Source of the DNA: Mycolicibacterium sp. P9-64
GTDB taxonomy: Bacteria; Actinomycetota; Actinomycetes; Mycobacteriales; Mycobacteriaceae
NCBI RefSeq assembly: GCF_008329605.1
Contig: NZ_NPKO01000015.1
Span: 1-64,000, forward strand
Direction: 5' to 3'
Length of the DNA: 64,000 nt
Shown here: piece after piece, positions 42,120 through 50,965 of the stretch
Position numbering within the stretch: position 1 is the stretch's first letter
Layout: each line of letters begins with the position of its first letter
Program-made: the position numbers and the translations under genes
Notes under the pieces: generated by a model
The model's database searches: none
What the model was told of the DNA's origin: nothing
The model's input: only the letters and a program-made list of their open reading frames with translations

Positions 42120-43349
42120 TCATCTCTTCGAGGCGCCTTCGCGCGACGAGTGTGCGTCACCGGTCTTCGCGTCGTGCTTGGTCGGTGTCGTGGCCGATGG
42201 GTGGGACGTTCCACCCTCTGTGTCGTGCTTGGTCGCGGTGGTCGCCGCCGAGTGCGGGGCGTCATGGTCGGCTTCGTCGCCCTTGGCAGCCGTAGACACC
42301 GCCCGATGCGACGTGCTGGGCTCATCGCCCTTGGCAGCCGTAGACACCACCCGATGCGACGTGCTGGGCTCATCGCCCTTGACCGACGTCGCGGTCGCCG
42401 AGCGCGGAGTGTCGGCCTTGGCCGCCGTCGCGGCCAAGGCGCGTGGCGCTCCCACATCGGTGCGCGCGGGCGTCGTCGTGGCGGAATTGTGGGTCGCGAC
42501 CGTCGGATTCGCGGTAACGGATGGCCCGGTGGCCGTGCGGATGTCGCTGACCGCGGTGGCAACGGCATTCGCGATGTCGGCGCCAGCGGCGGTCACCGCC
42601 GCGGCCGCGGCATTGATGCCCGCGATGACCGCTCGTACGGGGTTGCCGGTGGCTGCCAGTTCCTGCGCTACGGCATCGGGGACTTGGAACGCACCAGACA
42701 GGATGTGGTTGAACGCCGGGAAGATGACTGATCCGACCACATTGAGCGCACTCACCACGACGACCTGCGCGACACCGCGCGGCATGACGGTTGACGGCTG
42801 ATTCGGCACGACAGGCGAGTTGAGCGCGTCGAAGGTGTCTTGGCGGGCGGTCTGAAGAGCCGCAGCGATTCCGGGCAGGCCGTTCACAGCGGCAGGGATG
42901 ACGTTGAGCAGGCCGACCACGGCGACCTCGAATGCGTTCAGCGCCCTCGGGGCCGGTATCGAGCCGTCGGCAAGGATGGCCGCCGCCGCAGCGGCATTGG
43001 TAGGCCCGGTCACCGATGCGGCGGCCGAACCGATCGCCTTCAATAGGTCACCTGCCTGCAAGGCAGCGAAGAACGTACCCGGTGCTTGCAGCGTCGCGAC
43101 TAGGGGCGTCACGGCCGTCTGCACGATGAGCGGGCAGATGATCGAGCAGTAGGCGGCCTGATTGGCCAGGAAGCTGGTGACGAGCCCGCCGGGCGGAACC
43201 GTCGCGGCGGCCAACCGGACGTCCTGCGCCACGGTCGGTGGTGATTGGTACTGCGTAGCCGGAGTCAGCGGCGCGGCGACCACGGCGCCGATTCCCACGA
43301 CGGCAATCGTCGTCGCGACGCCAGCGTGCAGGCGGATTGCAATCTGCAT
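42120..43349 (-). CDS. Secreted Ala-rich protein with charged repeat tail
   Basis: A 409-residue exported protein. A hydrophobic start (MQIAIRLHAGVATTIAVVGI) serves as signal or anchor. Residues 30-270 are Ala/Val-rich amphipathic helices reminiscent of mycobacterial PE-like or cutinase-linked proteins, with a Cys pair (CSIICP). Residues 280-409 are low-complexity, Lys/Asp/His/Thr-rich, including repeats of STAAKGDEPSTSHR. This type is common in mycobacteria and has no known role; the tail may interact with wall polymers. Confidence 0.75.
   Translation of the reverse strand: MQIAIRLHAGVATTIAVVGIGAVVAAPLTPATQYQSPPTVAQDVRLAAATVPPGGLVTSFLANQAAYCSIICPLIVQTAVTPLVATLQAPGTFFAALQAGDLLKAIGSAAASVTGPTNAAAAAAILADGSIPAPRALNAFEVAVVGLLNVIPAAVNGLPGIAAALQTARQDTFDALNSPVVPNQPSTVMPRGVAQVVVVSALNVVGSVIFPAFNHILSGAFQVPDAVAQELAATGNPVRAVIAGINAAAAAVTAAGADIANAVATAVSDIRTATGPSVTANPTVATHNSATTTPARTDVGAPRALAATAAKADTPRSATATSVKGDEPSTSHRVVSTAAKGDEPSTSHRAVSTAAKGDEADHDAPHSAATTATKHDTEGGTSHPSATTPTKHDAKTGDAHSSREGASKR
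42283..42378. repeat. Two tandem 48-bp units in the tail-coding region
   Basis: Copies at 42283-42330 and 42331-42378 differ at a single base. Each encodes a 16-residue unit (STAAKGDEPSTSHR plus two). A third partial unit precedes them. The near identity indicates a recent duplication and possible length variation between strains. Confidence 0.9.
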
Positions 43350-43612
43350 CGTGCCCCCTTGCTCGGTGATCCGTAGAGGACACGGACTGCGGGTGCGATG
43401 GGTTCAACGTTTTCGCGAGCCCAGGTCTCGATGAGTGGGATCACGGCTTGTTCGCGGTTGGCTGCCGAGTAGACCGTGTGCTGTCCATACCACCGGCAGG
43501 AGGAAGTACCCAATGAAGGATGAGTCCGCACCCAGCACGACGACGAGCCCACCCATTCGACGAAGAGCCTTCGATCGGAGCCGAGCATGGGCGCGGACGG
43601 GACGATTATTCG

Positions 43613-43873
43613 GTATCGCCATGACGGGTGACGTTCGTCCGTCACGGCGATTCGGCAGGCAATGCCTCTGGGCTCATCGACACGTCGACGCCGGGTCCGG
43701 TGCTGACGCAGAAGGGGCAGGCCCAGGCACGAGCCGTGGCCGACCTGCTCGGCGTCAACAATTACGACTCCATCTACGCGTCGAACATGGTCAGAACCCA
43801 GCTCACCGGCGCGCTCATGTCGCAGCGCACTGTGGGCTCGGGCTGTCCACCGCCGAGTTCGTCTGGGCTGTAA
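43613..43873 (+). pseudogene. Histidine phosphatase superfamily gene, broken after 80 residues
   Basis: The plus strand encodes TFVRHGDSAGNASGLIDTST (RHG motif), GPVLTQKGQAQARAVADLLG and NYDSIYASNMVRTQLTGALM, the N-terminal third of a mycobacterial phosphoglycerate-mutase-like phosphatase. The frame then slips into unrelated sequence and ends at 43873. The downstream catalytic His region (SHGG-type) is not found in order. No good start exists. I read this as a truncated gene. Confidence 0.7.
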
Positions 43874-43900
43874 ACGAACTCGCTGCGTTCGACGGATCGC

Positions 43901-44275
43901 TTGACCTATGACGTGGGAGCCCACGTAGTGGCGGGGTGGCCGGGAGCGGCCCACCAGGTGTGGGACGCGAATGCACGTGCCCTGATCACCATCGGCCATG
44001 GCGGTTTTGGAGATCTGGTGGACGGACGGCTGACCGATGCCTCAAGGCTTCAGGTCACGGGCTCGCTCGACGAGGCGACCCCATCATGGGCCTTCGCCCA
44101 ATCCGTCGCCCGTGCACGCGATGCGGCGGACCGATTGCTCGCAAGCACCAGGCATGCGCTGGACGCTTCGGACCCGGTGCCCAACCGTTGGCGCGACGTC
44201 CACGCTGGTTGCCGACCGGCAGCGCGGATCATCGACGGGCTTGGCACCCGCCAGCAAAGTCTCGGCCTCCGCTGA
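43901..44275 (+). CDS. Unrecognised open frame, possibly a gene remnant
   Basis: A 124-codon frame (start MTYDVGAHVVAGWPGAAHQV) that looks protein-like for its first 50 residues. I recognise no family. It follows the broken phosphatase directly, has no clear ribosome site, and ends just before the TCTCAG repeat of pepD. It may be the displaced remains of another gene. Confidence 0.3.
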   Translation: MTYDVGAHVVAGWPGAAHQVWDANARALITIGHGGFGDLVDGRLTDASRLQVTGSLDEATPSWAFAQSVARARDAADRLLASTRHALDASDPVPNRWRDVHAGCRPAARIIDGLGTRQQSLGLR

Positions 44276-44281
44276 GCTGGC

Positions 44282-44298
44282 TCTCAGTCGCGTCTCAG
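44282..44298. promoter_or_regulatory. TCTCAG-N5-TCTCAG direct repeat upstream of pepD
   Basis: Two identical hexamers one helical turn apart (period 11) lie 67 bases before the pepD start. Direct repeats of this kind are bound by OmpR-type regulators; in M. tuberculosis pepD is controlled by the stress regulator MprA. The same arrangement occurs at 58481-58497. Confidence 0.65.
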
Positions 44299-44364
44299 CA
44301 ATCGCAGGCACCTTGGGTTTAACGCACTGTGCCATTTGGCGATTCAGAAAGAGAACAAGACGCA

Positions 44365-45720
44365 ATGACGAACCCCCCGCGGTACTCCCCGGATCAGCCC
44401 CATCCCCAACAAGACCCGAACCAGACCGCGGCACAGCCGTATCCGGACGCGCCGATCTACGTGCCCTCCCATCTGCGCTATGACTGGCGATACGCCCAGC
44501 AGGGAGCAGGGGCACCGTGGGGGTCCAATCAAGCACCGCACCAGGCGATTACGGCACCCATTCCCGTAGTCCGGATGAAGAAGTCCCGTCGAGGAAAGAT
44601 CGCCGCCGCTGCGCTCGCCGCGGCAGTGGTCGGCGGCGGGATCGGCGCTACCGCCATGGAGATCACCGGGCGTTCCAACGACCTGACCACCTTGAAGGGC
44701 GTCATCGCCGAGGCCCCCGTCCTACCCAAGCCCGCCGCAGCCCCGCTGCCTGGCGGTTCGGTGGAGCAGGTCGCTGCCAAGGTGATGCCCAGTGTCGTCA
44801 AGCTCAAGATCGACTTGGGCGGTCAAGGCGACGAGGGTTCCGGCATCGTGCTTAGCGCCGACGGCCTGATCCTGACCAACAATCACGTCGTGGCCCCCGC
44901 CGTGGGCGGCGACCAGGGTGCGCAGCCCGCCGCCATCGGCTCCCCCGACGGCGGCGGAGCCACCACGACCGTGACCTTCTCGAATGGCCAGACGGTGCCG
45001 TTCACCGTCGTCGGCACGGACCCCGCCGGCGATCTGGCGATCGTCAAGGCTCAAGGAGTTTCGGGTTTGACTCCGATCACCATCGGTTCCTCCAAGGACG
45101 TGAAGGTGGGTGAGCAGGTCGTGGCGATCGGTTCGCCGCTGGGTCTGCAGGGCACTGTGACGACCGGCATCGTCAGCGCGCTGAATCGACCGGTCGCCGC
45201 AGGCGACGAACCCGGCGGCAACGTCACCGTTCTCGACGCCATTCAGACCGACGCGGCGATCAATCCCGGCAATTCCGGTGGCGCACTGGTGAACATGAAC
45301 GGCGAACTGATCGGCGTGAACTCCGCGATCGCGAGCATGGGCGGCGGCGGCTCGGGCGGCGGTCAGGCCGGGTCGATCGGCCTTGGCTTCGCGATCCCAG
45401 CCGATCAGGCCAAGCGCATCGCCGATGAGCTCGTCTCCACCGGCACCGCGACCCACGGTGCGCTCGGTGTGCAGCTCAGCACCGACTCCCCGAAGGAGGG
45501 CGGCGCGGCGATTGCCGACGTCGCCGAGGGCGGCCCGGCCGCAGCCGCAGGCCTTCCCAGCGGTGCCGTGATCACCAAGGTCAACGATCAGGTGATCGAT
45601 GGACCTGAGGCGTTGGTGGCCGCGGTTCGATCGAAGGCACCGGGCGACCAGGTCTCCGTGACCTACCTCGACGGTTCGGGCGCCGCGCAGACGACAGAGG
45701 TGACTCTCGGCAAGGCGTAA
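44365..45720 (+). CDS. pepD: HtrA/DegP-type serine protease PepD
   Basis: A 451-residue membrane-anchored protease. A Pro/Gln-rich cytosolic stretch (residues 1-75) precedes one membrane helix (KIAAAALAAAVVGGGIGATA), then a trypsin-like domain with His in LTNNHVV, Asp in DPAGDLAIVK, Ser in NPGNSGGAL, and a C-terminal PDZ domain (ADVAEGGPAAAAGLPSGAVI). It matches mycobacterial PepD throughout. PepD degrades or remodels misfolded wall proteins under envelope stress. Unlike in M. tuberculosis, no mprAB genes are beside it. Confidence 0.94.
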   Translation: MTNPPRYSPDQPHPQQDPNQTAAQPYPDAPIYVPSHLRYDWRYAQQGAGAPWGSNQAPHQAITAPIPVVRMKKSRRGKIAAAALAAAVVGGGIGATAMEITGRSNDLTTLKGVIAEAPVLPKPAAAPLPGGSVEQVAAKVMPSVVKLKIDLGGQGDEGSGIVLSADGLILTNNHVVAPAVGGDQGAQPAAIGSPDGGGATTTVTFSNGQTVPFTVVGTDPAGDLAIVKAQGVSGLTPITIGSSKDVKVGEQVVAIGSPLGLQGTVTTGIVSALNRPVAAGDEPGGNVTVLDAIQTDAAINPGNSGGALVNMNGELIGVNSAIASMGGGGSGGGQAGSIGLGFAIPADQAKRIADELVSTGTATHGALGVQLSTDSPKEGGAAIADVAEGGPAAAAGLPSGAVITKVNDQVIDGPEALVAAVRSKAPGDQVSVTYLDGSGAAQTTEVTLGKA

Positions 45721-45730
45721 GCACGGTTTG

Positions 45731-45770
45731 CGGGGGCGGCGGGGCGGTTACGGCCGCCCCGCCGCCCCCG
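45731..45770. terminator. Shared hairpin between convergent pepD and glycoside hydrolase genes
   Basis: A perfect 17-bp all-GC stem with a six-base loop starts 10 bases after the pepD stop. Its right arm encodes the last residues of the hydrolase on the other strand. It can end transcription in both directions. Confidence 0.85.
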
Positions 45771-46920
45771 TCAGCCGTTGAATCGTCTGGATCTCACTGT
45801 TCGAGTACGGCACGCCGTCAGGCGTCACGAGATCGCTGAACCACGTCTTCGGAGTCGCCGGGTACGGGTGATCCCACGAATCCCACGGGAAGTACGTCTG
45901 AGTCTTTCCCGCCACCATGCCCCAGGTGTAGGCACCAACGTTGTGCCGCTGCGCAATTGGGAGGATTCCTTCGATCGTGCTTCCCAGCGACCGAGCCAGG
46001 TACTCGGTGCACAAGATCGGTCGCCCCAGCGGGGCAAGCTCATTGATCCTGGCCTCGAACTCGTTCGGCTTGCCGTAGGAGTGAAAGGTGATGATGTCCG
46101 AGTTGTCGAGTTGGATGCCGCTGATGGCGCTGCGGCTGTCTCCCCAGCTGCCCTGCCAGACACCGCTGGTCAACGGTTGGGTCGGGCCGACCGAACGGGC
46201 CCACTGAAACACTTGCGGCAGTAGCGTCGTGACGAGTGACTGCTTGTTCGCCACCTTGGGATACACCTTCGCGGGGTTGTCCGGCTCGTTCCACAGATCC
46301 CAGCCAAGCACGCGATTGTCATTGCGGAACAAGCCCACCACTCCGGTGACGTAGTCGTACAGCACGCGTTGGTAGGCGGGGTCAGCGAGATGCGCCGCAC
46401 CCGGGCTCTGCACCCAACCGGAGTTGTGCACGCCAGGCGTCGGCGCGCGCTGCGGACCCAGCACGGGATTGGGGTCCCAGCAGGAGTCGAACAACACGAA
46501 GAGCGGTTTGATGCCGTGGCTCGCGGCGATCGCGACGAACTGCGCGAGGCGGCGGGCGAAGCCTTCCTTGTCCTGCGCCCACAGCAGATCGTGCAGGAAG
46601 ACGCGCACGGTGTTGAAGCCGATCCGCCGCGCGACGGTCAGCTCACCATCGATGCGGCGTGGCTCGTAGGTGGCCGCCTGAAACATCTCGAGCTGATTGA
46701 TGGCGTTTGCAGTGATGTAGTTCGCACCGACGAGCCAACCCTGCGCTTGATACCAGGTATTGGCGCGATCGGCCGGCCACCGGCCGACGTCGGCCGAGGC
46801 GTGGGGCATGCGTGCGAGCGTCGCGCCTGCTGCCAGAACCAGCGGAAGCTTCAGGACCGTTCGACGTCGCACTGAAGCAACCCTAGATTCCGGAGTTAGC
46901 TGGCCGGGCCTCCTAGTCAT
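45748..46920 (-). CDS. Tat-exported glycoside hydrolase family 5-like protein
   Basis: A 390-residue protein. A twin-arginine signal (VRRRTVLKLPLVLAAGATLA) is followed by a TIM-barrel of the cellulase/mannanase type: RRIGFNTVRVFLHDLLW, the acid/base Glu in GWDLWNEPDNPAKVYP and the nucleophile Glu in GRPILCTEYLARS. Both catalytic Glu are thus present. ATG 46920 is the best start though the frame is open far upstream. It probably acts on a wall or environmental beta-glycan after Tat export. Confidence 0.85.
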   Translation of the reverse strand: MTRRPGQLTPESRVASVRRRTVLKLPLVLAAGATLARMPHASADVGRWPADRANTWYQAQGWLVGANYITANAINQLEMFQAATYEPRRIDGELTVARRIGFNTVRVFLHDLLWAQDKEGFARRLAQFVAIAASHGIKPLFVLFDSCWDPNPVLGPQRAPTPGVHNSGWVQSPGAAHLADPAYQRVLYDYVTGVVGLFRNDNRVLGWDLWNEPDNPAKVYPKVANKQSLVTTLLPQVFQWARSVGPTQPLTSGVWQGSWGDSRSAISGIQLDNSDIITFHSYGKPNEFEARINELAPLGRPILCTEYLARSLGSTIEGILPIAQRHNVGAYTWGMVAGKTQTYFPWDSWDHPYPATPKTWFSDLVTPDGVPYSNSEIQTIQRLTGAAGRP

Positions 46921-47071
46921 TTCGAAATCAAGGAGATCGTCAATCGTTACCGGCGATCTAACGCTTCGCCGTCGGTTTGGTCTCGAACACGATTCAGCAC
47001 TGCCGCACCGGAGCACACGGTGGTTGGATCGGGCAGGCATGCCCATGTAGACGACCGCCGGAGGTTGCAAG

Positions 47072-47380
47072 ATGCAGGCGGTCGGAACGACACAGCTCAT
47101 CGTCCTGGTCGTCGTGGTCGCGTTCGTCGCGGCGGCCCCGGGATTCCTCGTTTCGATCGTGGCGCGGCGGAGGAGGCGACGGATCCGCGGCGTCTTCGCT
47201 CTCGGCTTCCTGTGCGGCGTGACGGCGGGCACGATCTTGCGGGCTCGGCGTCGTATCCGTCACGCGCTCAGGCACGGTGTTGGTGTCCGCTCACGCAAGG
47301 TCGAGACACGTGGCGACGCTTATCGTTTGGCCGCGCGCGTCCTAGCGCTTGCGGCGACGGCCGGAAAGTCGCGCAGCTAG
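47072..47380 (+). CDS. Small membrane protein of unknown function
   Basis: A 102-residue protein with one N-terminal helix (QLIVLVVVVAFVAAAPGFLV) and a second hydrophobic stretch (IRGVFALGFLCGVTAGTILR), separated and followed by strongly basic segments (RRRRRR, RARRRIRHALRHG). The start has a good GGAGG site. I know no family. Confidence 0.6.
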   Translation: MQAVGTTQLIVLVVVVAFVAAAPGFLVSIVARRRRRRIRGVFALGFLCGVTAGTILRARRRIRHALRHGVGVRSRKVETRGDAYRLAARVLALAATAGKSRS

Positions 47381-47404
47381 CGCGGGCCTCGATCGGCCGT
47401 CGGC

Positions 47405-47417
47405 TATAACTTGAACG
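47405..47417 (+). promoter_or_regulatory. Probable -10 of a leaderless patatin gene
   Basis: TATAAC (47405-47410) lies seven bases before the GTG at 47418, with no ribosome site, which fits a leaderless transcript. Confidence 0.5.
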
Positions 47418-48356
47418 GTGACAGACGCCGTGCTCCAGCTACTTCACGAACGCCACGCCCAGGCAAGCACTCCCGAGAATCGCAGCGACGACGCGCGTCT
47501 CGTGCTCCTCATCGAGGGCGGAAGCTCAAGGGGCGCTTACTCCAGCGGCATGACCGTCGCCATCGAGCAACTCGGGCTGCTCCCCGTGTTCGACGCCGTC
47601 TATGGCAGCTCAGCGGGAGCACTCAACGGCGCGTGGCTGCTGTGCGGCAGAGCTGAAGCCACCATGCATGCCTGGTGGGATCGCGACATCATGGGCTCGA
47701 CCATCGCCCCACTGCGTGCGTTGCGGAGGCAGCCGGTCGTCGACACCCACTATCTGGTGCACACGGTCTACACCGAGATCATGCCGATGGGGTTTCGCGA
47801 GATCCTGGACAGCCCGGTCGAATTCCACCCGACCGCCACCGATGCCCTCACCGGCGAGGCCGTCGATCTGCACGACCGGATCCATGACCAGCCCAGCTTG
47901 CAGGCCGCACTGCGCGCGACGACCGCAATGCCGTTTCTCACTGGCCAACCGATCGAGATCGAGGGGCGTCGGTACGTCGACGCCGGGGTGAGCGAGTCCG
48001 TTCCCATCGGCACGGCACTCGCCCAGGACGCCACACACGTCGTCGTGCTTCGCACCCGACGCGTGGATGAAACCATCCCTCCTCCTGCTCGCGCTGAGCG
48101 CCTCGTCATGTCGCGGTGGTTCGCCCGACACGCGCCTGGCGCACTCGAGCCGTGGTTGCAAAGGGTCTCCGTCAGGGCGGAAGAGGAACGCCTCATGGCA
48201 TCACACCCCGCGACGTTGCAGATCCGCCCGCCCGTCGGCAGCGTGGACGTCGGTCACACCGAGCGACGCCCCGACGTGTTGCGAGCGGTCGTCGATACCG
48301 GCAGACAGGCTGCGATCGATGCGCTCTCACCCAGTCGCGCTACGCGCCCCCGATGA
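47418..48356 (+). CDS. Patatin-like phospholipase
   Basis: A 312-residue cytosolic or membrane-associated lipid hydrolase. The oxyanion motif is GGSSRGAYSSGM, the nucleophile elbow GSSAGALNGAW, and the catalytic Asp is in the DGA/G-type motif YVDAGVSES. These define the Ser-Asp dyad of patatins. It would cleave acyl esters from phospholipids or related lipids. Its last 17 bases overlap the convergent HutD-like gene. Confidence 0.9.
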   Translation: MTDAVLQLLHERHAQASTPENRSDDARLVLLIEGGSSRGAYSSGMTVAIEQLGLLPVFDAVYGSSAGALNGAWLLCGRAEATMHAWWDRDIMGSTIAPLRALRRQPVVDTHYLVHTVYTEIMPMGFREILDSPVEFHPTATDALTGEAVDLHDRIHDQPSLQAALRATTAMPFLTGQPIEIEGRRYVDAGVSESVPIGTALAQDATHVVVLRTRRVDETIPPPARAERLVMSRWFARHAPGALEPWLQRVSVRAEEERLMASHPATLQIRPPVGSVDVGHTERRPDVLRAVVDTGRQAAIDALSPSRATRPR

Positions 48357-48927
48357 CCGGTTCGATGCGGACGACGACGACACGACCGTCCGCCTTCACA
48401 CGAATGGTGCCTGCGGCCGGGAGAAGGAGGGTGTCGAACTGGCCGAGAGTCACCACGCCAGCTGCGAGTTCCACCTCGGCCGAGCCCTTCAAAGAGATCA
48501 CGTAGGTGATCGAATCACCGGGTACGGCTCGGGTTTCCGAGCCAGTGATGACGTCGACGAGCGCCGTGCACACACCTCGCCGGGTCATCACGTTGAAGTC
48601 CCGTGTCGGTTCGGTGACTTCGCTTTCGGTAGCGGCCTCCCCCGTGAACGCCAGCGGGCGAAACGGCTCGAGCGTGTGCTGCTGGCCATCGATGGTCAGC
48701 AGCAGACCGGGCCCGTCGGTCAAGGTGATCACGCGGTCCACCCCTGGCAGTTTGGAGAATGCCCCGCTGCTGGACACGTCGGCCACGCTCAGACGCCAGT
48801 GGTAGTCGGCGGAACCGCCGTCGAACCAACCCTTGGCGACCACGCGCGTCACTCCCCCGCCGTTGGCCCACGGTTCCGGAGTGCAGTCGGCGAAGCGTAT
48901 GAGTTGTGGGGCATTCGAAGTAGCCAT
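48340..48927 (-). CDS. HutD/Ves-family cupin protein
   Basis: A 195-residue double-cupin protein with the family opening PWANGGGVTRVVAKG and GADYHWRLSVADVSSSGAFS-type block (here from ADYHWRLSVADV). HutD proteins go with histidine utilisation operons in some bacteria and are thought to bind a small ligand, but no hut genes are near. It is downstream of the sigma-factor fusion gene, about 100 bases apart, and convergent with the patatin. Confidence 0.82.
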   Translation of the reverse strand: MATSNAPQLIRFADCTPEPWANGGGVTRVVAKGWFDGGSADYHWRLSVADVSSSGAFSKLPGVDRVITLTDGPGLLLTIDGQQHTLEPFRPLAFTGEAATESEVTEPTRDFNVMTRRGVCTALVDVITGSETRAVPGDSITYVISLKGSAEVELAAGVVTLGQFDTLLLPAAGTIRVKADGRVVVVRIEPVIGGA

Positions 48928-49031
48928 GACGCATTCTCTCTAGTTCGCGGACGTCAGACCACCAGCTCCGAGCCGGCCTTCGACCAACAGGTCGATGACC
49001 GTCGTTCCATCAGAACAGTCAGTGACCGAGC

Positions 49032-50495
49032 TCAGCCTCCAGACCCGGTTCGGCCACAGGTCGGGCCGTCTTGCACTGCAATGTGGGGGCATTGGGGCGG
49101 CACCACGGGCGCCTGAGACGTCGGGGGCGGCGTCGGGCAGGAGTCACCGCCGGTAACCGTGCTGCCGTCGGGGCAGTGTTTGGCCGGTGGTTGCTTGGGA
49201 CGCTGCGGCTGCGGGGCGACCGACGATGCCGAGCGCCGGGCAGTCGGTGCGGAGTGCGTCGTCGACGGCGCCGTAGTTGCGTTCGGAGCCGCCGTAGCTG
49301 CGGGCGCCTCTGACGGTGCCTGCCCACCGGGCTCCGCCCCCGGCACAGTGGTGTCAGGAATGCTCGTGTCCGGAGTGTTCTCGCCAGTAGGCCCTCCCGC
49401 GGGGGACATCGGCAGATTCGGTTGCGGTGTCGAGAGATTCGGCTGTGGTAACGGGGCCGGTGATTCGGGGACGGCAGTAGTCGTCGTCACCGATGTCGCG
49501 AGAGACGGCCCGGTTTGGGGAATCTGAATGGTAGGGCTCTGCACGTCGCGCAGCGCTGGCAGGCCGATCGTCACACCCAAAGCCACCGAGGGAACGGCGA
49601 CGAGTGCAGCAGCCCACAGCACGAATCGGCCGCTCAACAGGGAGAGACGAGCGGTGCCGTGCGCGGCCGTCCCGACCGCACCCGATGCGGTGGCGGGGGC
49701 GAGCTGAACCTGGTTCAGCGTGTGCTCGCGCAGCCACAGTGGGGCGGGGACGAACACCGCCGACGAGCCGAGCAGTGCCCGCGGGTTGACGAGCCTTCCG
49801 CGCTGCTCGTCGCAGTTCGGGCAGGACTCGATGTGACGTGACACCCGTTTGCGCAGCAGGATCGTGAACTGCCCGTCCCAGCCCGCGACGATCGCCGCCA
49901 TGTCCGGGCAGTCGTTGTGCCCGGAGTCGACCTGCCGCACGACCAGCAGTGCGCCCAAGGACTTTTCGACCGTATCCCGAAGCCGCTGCACCATCTTCTT
50001 GGCGGACTCGTTGCCGACGTCCAGCGCCTGTGCGAGTTCCGAACCGGTCAGTCCGTGTCGGTACGCCAGGTTCAGCACCTCACGGTCGCGGTCGGACAGA
50101 CCGCCTTCTGCCTGGGCCACCAGCTCGGCCAGTTCGTTGCGTGCGGCTAACACGTCGGGGCCCGCATCTGGGGACGCTGCTTCGGGTAACTCATCGGAGG
50201 TCAGTTCACGTTTACGGGCGCGCAGTGCGCGCAGCGCTTGGTGCCGGACGATCGAATAAAGCCAGGGACGCAGCTTGTCGGGATCCCGCAGTGCCGGCAG
50301 AGCGACAGCCGCCTGACAGAACGCCTCCTGGACGCAGTCCGCGGCATCGCTGGCACCGACCATGCCCACGCAGAAGTCGTAGAGCCTGTCGGCGTAGCGG
50401 TCATAGATGCCGGCAAAGGCCGCGCGGTCACCCGCGATCGCGGCGCCGACCAAGTCGGCGTCGCCGACCACGTTCCAATCGATCTGCACGGACAT
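49032..50495 (-). CDS. ECF sigma factor fused to a zinc-finger, membrane helix and extracellular tail
   Basis: A 487-residue protein. Residues 15-90 form sigma region 2 (AAFAGIYDRYADRLYDFCVG, LRPWLYSIVRHQALRALRAR), residues 130-180 region 4 (LSDRDREVLNLAYRHGLTGS). Next comes a zinc-finger-like block VSRHIESCPNCDEQRG (HxxxCxxC as in anti-sigma factors), a membrane helix near residue 290 (FVLWAAALVAVPSVALGVTI), and a 170-residue Pro/Thr/Ser-rich outer tail with four Cys at its end. It is thus a sigma factor and its own membrane-bound brake in one chain. Such fused ECFs are known in actinobacteria; release would need proteolysis. Confidence 0.88.
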   Translation of the reverse strand: MSVQIDWNVVGDADLVGAAIAGDRAAFAGIYDRYADRLYDFCVGMVGASDAADCVQEAFCQAAVALPALRDPDKLRPWLYSIVRHQALRALRARKRELTSDELPEAASPDAGPDVLAARNELAELVAQAEGGLSDRDREVLNLAYRHGLTGSELAQALDVGNESAKKMVQRLRDTVEKSLGALLVVRQVDSGHNDCPDMAAIVAGWDGQFTILLRKRVSRHIESCPNCDEQRGRLVNPRALLGSSAVFVPAPLWLREHTLNQVQLAPATASGAVGTAAHGTARLSLLSGRFVLWAAALVAVPSVALGVTIGLPALRDVQSPTIQIPQTGPSLATSVTTTTAVPESPAPLPQPNLSTPQPNLPMSPAGGPTGENTPDTSIPDTTVPGAEPGGQAPSEAPAATAAPNATTAPSTTHSAPTARRSASSVAPQPQRPKQPPAKHCPDGSTVTGGDSCPTPPPTSQAPVVPPQCPHIAVQDGPTCGRTGSGG

Positions 50496-50619
50496 CGACG
50501 TTGGTCTCCAAACAGCAGGTCAGAGGGCCTCGGACGCGGCTCGCATGCTGGCCGCGCAGCCAAGGTCGGCTTTGGCTTCACAGGAAATACGATCCAAAGG
50601 CCAGGACGGTTCAAAGCCT

Positions 50620-50877
50620 TCAGACAGGTCGTGAGATTTTCCGGCCCCATTTGTCGAGTTCGCATTTACACGAGGGGCAGGTGTAGCCACCCCACAAGGC
50701 TTGCTCGCGAGAGTTGGGCATCCGCACCGGTCCCATCACGGCTCCACAGCCCGGGCATTCGACGCGGTGAAGATTGACGCCCCACCGGTTCTTGGCGATC
50801 GTCCCGTGGACTACCAGCACGATACCCGCGGCTATCACGACGAGAAATGCAATCTCGAAGCACGTTTCAATGTTCAT
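50620..50877 (-). CDS. Small membrane protein with a zinc ribbon
   Basis: An 85-residue protein: one helix (FLVVIAAGIVLVVHGTIA), then a four-Cys ribbon split as CPGCGAV and CPSCKCEL. It sits upstream of the sigma-factor gene in the same direction. The ribbon may bind zinc and mediate protein contact. Function unknown. Confidence 0.72.
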   Translation of the reverse strand: MNIETCFEIAFLVVIAAGIVLVVHGTIAKNRWGVNLHRVECPGCGAVMGPVRMPNSREQALWGGYTCPSCKCELDKWGRKISRPV

Positions 50878-50965
50878 TGGCCACTCCTTGATTCAAGTTC
50901 GATGTGCAGGTGACGACAGATCGCCCCGGGATTCCCAGTTGGGTTTCCCGGGGCGATCAGATTGC

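Noticed and set aside
42150..42731. Plus-strand Arg/Gly-rich frame opposite the repeat-tailed protein
   Set aside because: Mirror of the Ala/Thr-rich tail; low complexity only.
43265..43999. 244-codon minus-strand frame upstream of the secreted protein
   Set aside because: It overlaps the secreted protein start and the phosphatase relic and shows no family features.
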